A DNA stretch of 64,000 nucleotides from Elymus sibiricus (Eukaryota > Streptophyta > Magnoliopsida > Poales > Poaceae), in assembly GCA_039707655.1 (NCBI GenBank), contig CM077665.1, positions 443,361,531-443,425,530 of the forward strand, given 5' to 3'. Shown piece after piece: positions 54,653-64,000 of this stretch. Both the position numbers and the translations under genes were made by a program. Below the pieces are notes generated by a model. That model did no database searches and had not been told where the DNA came from. It saw only the letters and a program-made list of their open reading frames with translations. Each line of letters opens with the position of its first letter. The stretch's first letter is position 1.

Positions 54653-55643
54653 CCACGCGATCTTGTATTACGGAACGAGTAAAGAGACTTGCCGGTAACG
54701 AGATTGAACTAGGTATGGAGATACCGACGATCGAATCTCGGGCAAGTAACATACCGATAAACAAAGGGAACAACGTACGGGATTAACTGAATCCTTGACA
54801 TAGAGGTTCAACCGATAAAGATCTTCGTAGAATATGTAGGAACCAATATGGGCATCCAGGTCCCGCTATTGGTTATTGACCGTAGAGGTGTCTCGGTCAT
54901 GTCTACATAGTTCTCGAACCCGCAGGGTCTGCACACTTAACGTTCGGTGACGTTTCGGTATTATTGAGTTATGTATGTTGGTGACCGAAGGTTGTTTGGA
55001 GTCCCGGATGAGATCCTGGACATCACGAGGAGCTCCGGAATGGTCCGGAGGTAAATATTTATATATGGGAAGTCATATTTTGGCGACCGGAAAAGTTTCG
55101 GGTTTTTCCGGTATTGTACCGGGAAGCTTCTAGAAGGCTCCGGAAACTTCCGGTGGAGTCCAGAAGTCCACCAAGGGTTCCACCACGTCCCAAGGGTTTG
55201 CATGGGCTGAGGGGAGGCGCCCTGGCCTTATTGGGCTAGGCGCACAAGTCCCTCAAGGCCCATGTGGCTTGGGAGAGGTGGAAAGTCCACTTGTTTATGG
55301 AAAGTGAGGGAATTGGACTAGGAGTCCAACTCCTCCCCCTTGGCTGCGCCCTAGGGCTTGGAGGGGCTGATCTCCACGCCCCTCCACCTATATATAGAGG
55401 GGAGGGGGTGCCCCAAGAGCACACACGAAGCCCTTGGCGCCCCTCTCTCTCCCTAGACCGTTTTCTCCTCCGTTCGCGGTTTCGGTAGCGCTAGGCATAG
55501 CCCTACTGAGATTGCTCCACCACCACCGCCACCACGCCGCTGTGCTGTCGGAGAACTCATCTACCTCTCCACCCTCGCTTGCTGGATCAAGGAGGCGGAG
55601 ATCGTTATCGAGGTGTACTTGTGCTGAACGCGGAGGTGTCTTC
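54653..55643 (+). repeat. Angela-like LTR, right piece, cut by the Tat-type Gypsy
   Basis: Continues the LTR (ACGGAACGAGTAAAGAGAC, GAATCTCGGGCAAGTAACAT, TCCCGGATGAGATC) after the second GTTAG copy (54648-54652). It has TATA-like CTATATATAG at about 55389 and ends in GCTGAACGCGGAGGTGTC. There, about 150 bp before the expected LTR end, the next Gypsy element starts at 55644. The rest of the LTR and any Angela-like interior must lie beyond the window. Confidence 0.78.
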
Positions 55644-56200
55644 TGATGAGGATGCCTACCCTGGGTAGGGTCACAGACCTGACATCTGGGGCGCACCAAT
55701 GGCCCTTCAATGTCTTTAGAGCCCCTGGGCAGAGACTCATTCGAATGAATATAGTCGTTCACTCGGATGACTCATTTCACTCGGACTACACAGCGTCATT
55801 CGGACAGACGGGAGCTCAGGCGACTAGGAAGACATAGCGTCAGTGGAATTCGAGTAGTCACACATTATGAGTTAATTCGCCGTTACCAGTAACGGTGGAT
55901 TAATCAGCCGTTCCTGTAATGTAGAATTCATTGACATTTATTGCCTAATCATGGCGCTCGGCCGGTGGTGGCGCACTCTATATAAGCCACCCCTGGGCGC
56001 CATGGCAAGGGTTCCGACCCCCTGTAATCCTCTACCACCATAAGCAAACACAACAGCCTCCGGGCACCGAGACGTAGGGCTGTTATCACTTCCGAGTGAG
56101 GCCCGAACTCGTACAAACCGAGTGCACACTTGAGTCGTAGCTAGACTTTGCCCCTTCATTCGTACCCCCTAGTACTATTGTCAGGATCATTCCCACGACA
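55644..56200 (+). repeat. 5' LTR of the Tat-type Gypsy
   Basis: 557 bp, TGATGAGGATGCC ... TTCCCACGACA, with TATA box CTATATAAG at 55978-55986 and several copies of a CTCGGA/TTCGGA phrase. Ends are set by TG...CA and by the primer site that follows. Confidence 0.72.
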
Positions 56201-56201
56201 G

Positions 56202-56220
56202 TTGGCGCCCACCGTGGGGC
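56202..56220 (+). other. primer-binding site of the Tat-type Gypsy
   Basis: TTGGCGCCCACCGTGGGGC one base after the LTR, a primer site common in Tat-lineage elements of grasses. Confidence 0.7.
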
Positions 56221-56273
56221 TGCGCGTCTAGCGAATTCCGACGCAGGTGGAATTTCTTTTTTTCTCGTTCATC

Positions 56274-58823
56274 ATGAACGCATTCGGCGGCGAGATCCTC
56301 TTCGGGTCCCTCAGCTTCGCCGTCGACGATTCGGCGTGGCTGCAGGAGGCGCCGCAGGACGCCGAGGCACTGCCCGCCCGTGGTGCAGTGCACTTTAGCG
56401 CGACGACATTCGGAGTTCTCCTCCGGCAACCGTCTACACCCTATCGACCGACTTCTCCGACTCGTCTTGCGGCTTGTCGCCGGCACTCCGGGCAGTCACG
56501 GCTGCAGCGCTGGATCAAGCACGCTGTGGCGGCCCAAGCTGCAGGACGGCAGGTGGCTGCACTCGAAGCCGACGAGTCAGTCTACTGCCTCTTCCCGTCT
56601 TCGGATGACGATTCCTCCGATGCTGCCGAGCTCGAGAGCAGCGGCGACGTGGCGGAGGTCTTGATGGCCGGCCCGGTTCGAGACACGGCTCCTCCGGGAC
56701 ATTCGGTGGGAGACACCCGCGATCGGGAAGGCGACCGCCGCAACGCCAGCACCGACGGCTACGTTCCCCGGCCTCTCACCCGGGAGAAACGGGAGGAAAT
56801 CAGGCGCATGAACGACCAGGTCCTTCAGACGCCCATAGCAGGGAACACCCCTGAAGAGATAGCCCTGGAGGCCGCTCGCCAAGCCACCCTGGCTGAGCGC
56901 GAGCGCCTCGAGCGGCTACAACATTCACTCGACGAACGCGCGGCAAGAGAACTTCCCAGTTCCAGCCGTAACTGCCGCCAGTTGTTCACAAAGGATCGTC
57001 CGTACACCATCCCGGTGATGCGCACGCCTTTGTTGAATTTGGCCATGGCCACTCAGATCGCAGATTCGATCCAGTTGTCTGATTCGGCGGCAGGCGAGGG
57101 CATTCGGAAAATCCAGGCTTTGCTGAAGACCGCCCTGCAGCAAAACTCAGAGGTACCACAATCTCATCAGCGCATTCACAATGAATCTACTCGGGCAGAT
57201 ACTGTGCAGTCAGCTCATAGTCCGCTCGCGCCGAGGAAAGACCCACGAACTCCTCCTCATCCGAGAGGCCCGTACGGAGGACGCGGACGCGACGACCGCG
57301 ATTTCAGTCGGACCCCCCCTCCGAGGGGCGGTCTGCGTGGCCAACGTCCGTATGACGGAGGCTACCCACTCGGGAGAAACCGCGAGCGGAGCCCTGCTCG
57401 GCACAGAGGCTATGATGCCCGATCTGATATCACTCAGCACGTGGTCGATCGAAACAGATATGACAGAGACCAAGCGAGCGGCTGGGGAGTTACCGGTCTC
57501 GGGTGTTTCAGCAGATACATCCGAGAGGCAGAAATACCCCCCAATTACCGATTGGCAACTGGAATTGGAAAGTTCAATGGCGAATCCAAGCCAGAGACTT
57601 GGCTCGAAGATTATCGAGTTGCTGTCCAGATCGGCGGCGGCGATGATTTCGTTGCCATGAAACACCTTCCGCTCATGTTGGAAGGGTCCGCGCTGGCGTG
57701 GCTAAATCAGTTGCCCGCCAACTGCATTTACTGTTGGGAAGATTTGGCCCGAGTGTTCGTCAAAACATTCGAGGGCACCTACAAGCGTCCGGGTGGATTG
57801 ACAGAGCTACAGCACTGCGTCCAGAAGAACAATGAGACTCTCTGAGAGTACATTCAGCGCTGGACCACGTTGCACAACACCGTGGAAAATGTCACCGAAC
57901 ATCAGGCCGTGTGCGCCTTCAAGGCAGGCACTCGGTATCGGGAGTTAGTCTTGAAGTTCGGTCGGTCTGGGGATCTCTCCCTCAGTCGGGCCATGAAGAT
58001 TGCGAACAAGTACGCCAATGGCGAGGAAGAACACCGCCTCCGTAGCGGCAAAATGAGAGCTGGCAACGCCCCTCAATCGGGAGGCAACGTCGGGAAAAAT
58101 CAGAAGCGGAAGGCTGACGCATCCAGCAAGGCAGAGGTCACAGCCGTCCAAGGGCAAGGACAAGGCAAGCCGAAGCCCAAGAACAAGAAGAAAGAATGGA
58201 TTCCCAAGAAGAAGTCCGAGTACAAATCCGACATTCTTGACCAACCGTGCCAAATTCATACCAAGACGGATGAAGGCAACGTGGTGCTCCCGAAGCACAC
58301 CACTCGAGAATGTCGCCTGCTCAAGCAGGAGATGGGTGCTGAGCCCTCGAGTGAAAAGGTCGATGTCGAAGACGAGGAAGATACTTCCGAGTATCCGAAA
58401 GTCGATAAAGTCCTCAACGTGATCTTCGCCGATGTTGAGAGCAAGAGGCAACTGAAAGTTATCAATCGGGAGGTCAATATGGCGGTTCTGACTGCTCCCA
58501 AGTACCTCAATTGGACGAAGACACCTATCACCTTCGTCCAGTCCGACCATCCGCCTCACCTTGCCACCCCTGGGAGGCAGGCGTTGGTCGTTGATCCGGC
58601 AGTAGGCGGCGTCCGACTGCGCAAGGTCCTAATGGACGGAGGCAGTGGGCTTAATATCATATATGTTGACACGCTCAAGCATCCCGATGTCCCGATTGAG
58701 CAAAAGCAACATGCATTTCCACGGGATCGTCCTTGGGAAGAAGGCAGAGTCACTCGGCCAGATCGCTCTGGACATAGTATTCGGAGGCGAGAAGAATTTC
58801 CGAAAGGAAAAGTTAACCTTTGA
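56274..58823 (+). pseudogene. gag and protease part of the Tat-type Gypsy
   Basis: First ATG of the frame at 56274 (MNAFGGEILFGSLSF). The retrotransposon gag core is at about 57550-57960 (YRLATGIGKFNGESKPETWL, LPLMLEGSALAWLNQLP). An in-frame TGA at 57843-57845 splits it (TL-stop-EYIQRWTTLH; CGA to TGA would explain it). The frame continues with a Lys-rich region and a degenerate zinc-like segment (CQIHTKTDEG ... HTTRECRLLK), then the protease with RQALVVDPA and MDGGSGLNIIY (about 58585-58660). Near 58675-58700 the coding frame shifts. The frame with SKSNMHFHGIVLGKKAESLG carries on from 58645 to a TAG at 59194-59196. Confidence 0.75.
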
Positions 58824-59196
58824 GGTGGTTGATTTCCACAGTGCTTATCACGCCATCCTGGGTAGGCCAGCCTACGCACGTTTCATGGTCAGACCATGTT
58901 ACGTGTATCTCAAGCTCAAGATGCCAGGACCTAAGGGCGTGATTACAGTGACTGGTGACCGGAAGGTCGCCGAAGAGTGCCTCCAGCTGGGCACAAAGAT
59001 CGCCAATGAACAAGTGCTTGCAGTCGAGCTTGAAGGATACAAGAAGGAAGTAGATACGGCTGATCTGCTCAGATCAAAGTGGCTGGCTTCAGAATCAGCC
59101 TTCCAGTCGGCTGGCGAGACTAAGCAAGTCCATGTTCATCCGAGTGACCCAAGTGCTGCTCTGACGAACATCTCCACTTCACTCGGAGATAAATAG

Positions 59197-62100
59197 GAAG
59201 CCGAGCTCATCCAGTTCCTCCGTGAGAACTGGGACATCTTCGCATGGAAGCCGTCTGACATGCCTGGTGTTCCCAGGGAACTGGCTGAGCACCGACTCCG
59301 AACCGATCCCAAGGCCAAGCCAGTCAAGGAGTACTTGCGCCGATCCTTCGTCGAGAAGCGCAAGGCGATTGGTCAAGAGATAGCTCGGCTCCTCGCCGCC
59401 GAGTTCATTCGCGAGATTTACCACTCCGAGTGGCTCGCGAATGTCGTCTTGGTACCGAAGAAAGACAAGTCACTTCGAATGTGTATTGACTTTAAACACC
59501 TCATTCGGGCTTGCCCGAAGGATCATTTCCCTTTACCATGGATAGATCAAATAGTAGACTCTACTGCCGGATGCGAACGTCTGTCGTTCCTGGATGCGTA
59601 CTCAGGGTACCATCAGATCCGAATGTACGGTCCGGATGAAATAAAAACAGCCTTCATCACCCCATTCGGGTGCTTTTGCTACGTCACGATGCCATTCGGC
59701 CTGAAGAATGCTGGGGCCACTTTCCAGCGCATGATCCAAAAATGCTTGCAAAAGCAGATCAGTCGGAATGTGGAGGCTTATATGGACGATATCGTGGTCA
59801 AGTCTAGGAAGGGTTCCGACCTCTTGACTGACCTTGCCGAGACCTTCGCAAACCTACGGCGCTTCAGGATAAAGCTGAATCCAGCTAAGTGTACATTCGG
59901 AGTGCCTGCCGGAAAGTTACTCGGTTTTCTCGTTTCCGAACGAGGGATCGACGCTAACCCAGACAAAATCGGCGCTATAGTCCGAGTGAAGCAACCAGAG
60001 CGCTTACACGACGTGCAAAGGCTGACAGGATGCCTTGCGGCCCTGAGCCGATTCATTTCAAGACTCGGAGAGAAGGCACTCCCTCTCCACCGATTGATGA
60101 AGAAGTCCGACAAGTTCGAGTGGACCAATGAAGCGCAAGCCGTGTTCGAAGAACTCAAGGCATTGCTTTCCACCCAGCCGGTGTTAGCTGCTCCGGGCAG
60201 CCAGGAACCTCTACTCCTATACATTGCGGCGACCGGCCAGGTGGTGAGCACAGTCCTTGCAGTAGAGCGCGAAGAGCCAGGAAAAGCATTCAAAGTTCAA
60301 AGACCCATATACTACATCTCAGAAGTGTTAACCCCTTCCAAGCAAAGGTACCCGCACTACCAAAAGGTGGTCTATGGCATTTATCTGACTGCTGAGAAGG
60401 TGGTTCATTACTTCCAAGACCATTCGATGACGGTCATCAGCAACGCTCCCCTGTCGAAGATCTTACACAACAGAGACGCTGCTGGCCGAGTGGCAAAATG
60501 GGCAATTGAACTTCTTCCGCTGGAGATCAAGTTCGAAGCCAAGAAAGCAATCAAGTCCCAGGCACTGGTTGATTTTATGGCCGAGTGGATCGAGCAGGAG
60601 CAGCCAATACCGAGTGTCCCCGAACACTGGACCATGTTCTTCGACGGATCCAAGATGCTCAATGGCTCGGGAGCTGGTGTGGTTCTTGTCTCTCCCAAAG
60701 GAGACCGGCTTAACTATGTCCTCCAAATCCATTTCGATTCATCAAACAATGAGGCCGAGTACGAAGCCCTCTTGTACGGGCTCCGCATGGCTATATCACT
60801 CGGCATTCGTCGTTTGATGGTCTACGGCGATTCGGACCTCGTCGTCAACCAAGTGATGAAGGAATGGGATATTCAGAGTCCAGCAATGACCGGCTACTGC
60901 AACGCGGTCAGAAAGATGGAGAAGAATTTTGAAGGTTTAGAGCTGCATCACATTCCTCGCGCAAAGAATCAGGCAGCAGACGACCTGGCGAAGATTGGGT
61001 CCACTCGGCGAGCGGTCCCGAAAGACATATTCCTTGAGCATCTGCGTGCCCTAACAATCGCAGAAGATCCTTTCACAGAGGAGCCCCCGCAAGCAGTCGG
61101 TCCATCTGATCCGACTGAGGTTGAAGTTCCAACTATAGTGGATCTGGTCCACGAAATGCTGGTAATCACTCCCGAGTGGACTCAACCCTATTTGGCATAC
61201 TTGCTCAGGCAAGAACTCCCCGAAGATGAAGAAGAAGCCCATCGGATCGTACGTCGATCCAAGTCATTCGAAGTTATGGGAGACCAGTTATACAAGAAAA
61301 GCACCACATGAGTCACCCAAAAATGCATCTCCCCAGAGGAAGGACTACAAATCTTACATGAAATCCACTCAGGAACTTGCGGCCACCATGCGTGCTCTCG
61401 GACTTTGGTCGCTAAGGCTTTCTGAGTGGGTTTTTATTGGCCCCGAGCCAACGAAGCAGCAAGGGACCTGGTGGACCTGTGCGTCCGGTGTCAATTCTAC
61501 AAGAACAAGTCCCACAAGCCTACGTCCGTGCTCAAGACGATCCCGATCACCTGGCCGTTCGCGGTATGGGGCCTCGATATGGTCGGTCCCCTGCGGACTG
61601 GGTCGAGTGGATTCACACACCTGCTTGTGGCGGTTGACAAGTTCACCAAATGGGTCGAAGCGAAGCCCATCAAGAGTTTGGATGCAGGCACAGCCGTCAG
61701 TTTCATTCGGCAGATTATTTTCAGATTCGGCGTGCCGCATGATATCATCAAGGATAATGGGAAGAACTTCGACTCGGACGAGTTCCGTGAATTCTGTTTC
61801 TCTCAAGGCACTCGGGTTAATTATGCCTCAGTGGCTCACCCGCAGTCGAATGGACAGGCAGAGCACGCAAACGGAATGATTCTGCAAGGTCTGAAGCCCC
61901 GATTGATGAGAGACTTGAAGTATGCTGCTGGAGCCTGGGTTGAAGAATTGCCATCCGTCTTATGGGGCATTCGGGCAACCCCAAACCGCTCTACGAAGCG
62001 CACACCTTTCTTCATGGTGTACGGATCAGAGGCTGTGTTGCTGAGTGATCTTCCGCACAATTCTCCCCGAGTGGAGCTATATGATGAAGCTGAAGCCGAA

Positions 62101-62409
62101 GCCACGCGGCAAGACGGCCTTGACCTTCTAGAGGAAGAGAGAGAGCTGGCCCTCATCAGATCGATGCTCTATCAGCAAGATCTGAGGCGTTACCATGACA
62201 GACACGTCCAGGGCCGAGCTTTTTAGGAAGGAGACCTTGTCCTCCGACTGGATCAGCAAAAACCCCACAAGCTAGCACCTCCGTGGCAGGGGCCGTATGC
62301 AATCTCCAAAGTCTTGCACAATGGAGCCTACCGGCTCTACAATATCAAAGACGGAGTAGAAGAGCCCTGGACTTGGAACGCGGACCTGCTTCGCAAGTTC
62401 TACACCTAG
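59197..62409 (+). pseudogene. RT, RNase H, second RNase H and integrase of the Tat-type Gypsy; three stops
   Basis: Same frame throughout. RT: LRMCIDFKHLIRACPKDHFP, LDAYSGYHQIRM, MPFGLKNAGATFQRMI and intact active site YMDD (about 59781-59792). First RNase H: RPIYYISEVLTPSKQRYPHY. Second RNase H: FFDGSKMLNGSGAGVVL, SSNNEAEYEALLYGL, VYGDSDLVVNQV. Integrase: HSGTCGHHA, CVRCQFYK, GLDMVGPL, IIKDNGKNFDS, HPQSNGQAEHANGM (catalytic D, D, E present). Premature stops: TGA 61309-61311, TGA near 61423-61425 and TAG 62224-62226. The natural end is TAG 62407-62409 after WNADLLRKFYT. With the stops in the gag part this copy has at least five nonsense codons and one frameshift, so it cannot make its own enzymes. 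Confidence 0.85.
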
Positions 62410-62628
62410 AACATAACTACTATAGTTTGTCATTCCAGTAATGAATCCGAGTGATCTCGATGAATAAAGTTTAGTTCCTTTATATTTTGTCAAAATTTAA
62501 CTCTTGTCACTCCGGTGAATCAATGTCCTGTGTCACCCCCAGTGGGTGTAAAACGCTTAGCCGCGATTCCGCATCGCCTAAGTTAAAAAACTATTTTGAG
62601 TGGGACATCCTCCACACTCAGACTTTAA

Positions 62629-63870
62629 GATGGACAGGACCATCATTACTAAGATGGACAGGACCATCATTGTTCTCACGAACAATTCCGAGTGCGGGCC
62701 ACGCCCACACTCGGGGGCTTAGCTGCGGCCCTGCACTGCCTAAGTTAAAAACTATTTCGAGTGGGACATCCTCCACACTCAGACTTTAAGATGGACATGA
62801 CCATCATTACTAAGATGGACAGGACCATCATTGTTCTCACGAACAATTCCGGGTGCGGGCCACGCCCACACTCGGGGGGCTTAGCTGTGGCCCTGCGCCG
62901 CCTAAGTCACAAACTGTCTCGAGTGGGATACCTTCCCCACTCGGACTTTAAGATGGACAGGACCATCATTACTAAGATGGATAGGACCATCATTGTTCTC
63001 ACGAACAATTCCGAGTGCGGGCCACGCCCACACTCGGGGGGTTTAGCCGTGGCCCTGCGCCGCCTAAGTCACAAACTGTCTTGAGTGGGAGACCTTCCCC
63101 ACTCGGACTCGAAGATGGACAGGACCATCATTACTAAGATGGACAGGACCATCATTGTTCTCACGAACAATTCCGAGTGCGGGCCACGCCCACACTCGGG
63201 GGCTTAGCTGCGGCCCTGCGCCGCCTAAGTTAAAAACTGTCTCGAGTGGGATACCTTCCCCACTCGGACTCTAAGATCGACAGGACCATCATTACTAAGA
63301 TGGACAGGACCATCATTGTTCTCACGAACAATTCCGAGTGCGGGCCACGCCCACACTCGGGGGCTTAGCTGCGGCCCTGCGCCACCTAAGTTAAAAACTG
63401 TCTCGAGTGGGATACCTTCCCCACTCGGACTCTAAGATGGACATGACCATCATTACTAAGATGGACAGGACCATCATTGTTCTCACGAACAATTCCGAGT
63501 GCGGGCCACGCCCACACTCGGGGGCTTAGCTGCGGCCATGCGCCACCTAAGTTAAAAATTGTCTCGAGTGGGATACCCTCCCCACTCGGACTCTAAGATG
63601 GACAGGACAATCATTACTAAGATGGACATGACCATCATTGTTCTCACGAACAATTCCGAGTGCGGGCCACGCCCACACTCGGGGGGCTTAGCTGTGGCCC
63701 TGCGCCGCCTAAGTCACAAACTGTCTCGAGTGGGATAATGTCCCCACTCGGACTCTAAGATGGACAGGACCATCATTACTAAGATGGACAGGACCATCAT
63801 TGTTCTCTCGAACAGACCCGAGTGCGGGTCTCGCCCACACTCGGGGACTTAGATGCGACACCTCGTCGCC
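62629..63870 (+). repeat. tandem array of eight ~161 bp units in the 3' region of the Tat-type Gypsy
   Basis: Units begin (GATGGACAGGACCATCATTA) at 62629, 62790, 62952, 63114, 63275, 63436, 63597 and 63759, so the period is 161-162 bp; a diverged partial unit precedes at about 62515. Each unit has two copies of a GATGGACAGGACCATCATT subrepeat 24 bp apart and two short inverted repeats: CCGAGTG...CACTCGG and CGAGTGGG...CCCACTCG. A third, imperfect one is CTTAG...CTAAG around a GC-rich core. Confidence 0.93.
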
Positions 63871-64000
63871 TAAGTTTAAAACATCCAGAAATCAAAGATC
63901 GAATAAAACCAAGACAAATAAGTACTGCATCATTTGAAACGAAAGTACGGATAAAGGTTCAGACGGCGGGAGCCTCAGGCACATTTAAAGTTTCATGGTT
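63871..64000. other. end of window inside the Tat-type Gypsy 3' region
   Basis: Unique-looking sequence past the tandem array; no LTR start is seen before the window ends. Confidence 0.5.

Larger units (their letters stand above)
55644..64000 (+). mobile_element. Ty3/Gypsy, Tat lineage (dual RNase H), 3' end beyond the window
   Basis: 5' LTR 55644-56200, then a primer-binding site TTGGCGCCCACCGTGGGGC, gag, pol (protease, RT, RNase H, a second archaeal-type RNase H, integrase) and a long 3' region with a tandem array at 62629-63870. The 3' LTR is not reached. A second RNase H of the DGS...EAEYEALL...GDSDLV type after the first is the mark of the Tat/Retand lineage. It inserted into the Angela-like LTR piece; the target-site duplication would be TCTTC (55639-55643), testable downstream of the window. 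Confidence 0.85.

Noticed and set aside
62629..63870. CRISPR-like look of regularly spaced repeats
   Set aside because: Units are contiguous ~161 bp tandem copies without unique spacers, inside a plant retrotransposon.

Overview
The window looks like chromosomal DNA of a Triticeae grass (wheat, Aegilops or barley relative). The grounds are an Angela/WIS/BARE-1-type Copia element with 1.7 kb LTRs, degenerate LTRs of the Sabrina/Fatima type, Stowaway and Tourist MITEs, spliced GT-AG genes and two monocot-type tonoplast aquaporins. Most of the 64 kb is transposable elements, several of them nested. Element names are from recognition, not a database search.

Layout. 1-4446: right-hand part of a minus-strand retrotransposon without gag-pol that carries a spliced antisense gene. 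It ends inside the first of two tandem B3-like genes (4447-4661); the second copy (7041-7574) is complete. 5504-6035: a frameshifted pseudogene of unknown function. 7874-17900: a Copia element with short LTRs and no gag, split by a minus-strand Reina-like chromovirus (8813-14169). 19738-21546 or further: an F-box/LRR/FBD gene, minus strand. About 22900-24468: a degenerate gypsy LTR holding a Stowaway MITE.

The gene core is 26442-35751: a TIP2-type aquaporin and, 398 bp downstream, a TIP5;1-type aquaporin on the same strand. Intron 2 of the TIP2 gene holds a 6.8 kb L1-type LINE with a perfect 15 bp target-site duplication. Both genes have exons 1 and 2 of exactly 127 and 251 nt. Their predicted selectivity filters differ (H/I/G/R and Q/V/A/R). 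Both proteins should sit in the tonoplast, TIP2 as a water/ammonia channel and TIP5 as a less characterised channel.

Right part: 37512-46310 is a young, nearly intact Angela-like Copia (minus strand). A Tourist-like MITE follows at 46337-46640. A second, broken Angela-like LTR (48298-55643) is split by a complete gag-pol-less element (48871-54647, TSD GTTAG) related to the one at 1-4446. From 55644 to the window end lies a Tat-lineage Gypsy with dual RNase H, decayed by stops and a frameshift, and with eight ~161 bp tandem units downstream of pol.

I see no bacterial-type operon, CRISPR array or wholly new system. The most informative signals are the LINE in the aquaporin intron, the tandem TIP2/TIP5 pair, the spliced antisense gene, the hairpin-rich tandem array and the readable order of nested insertions.
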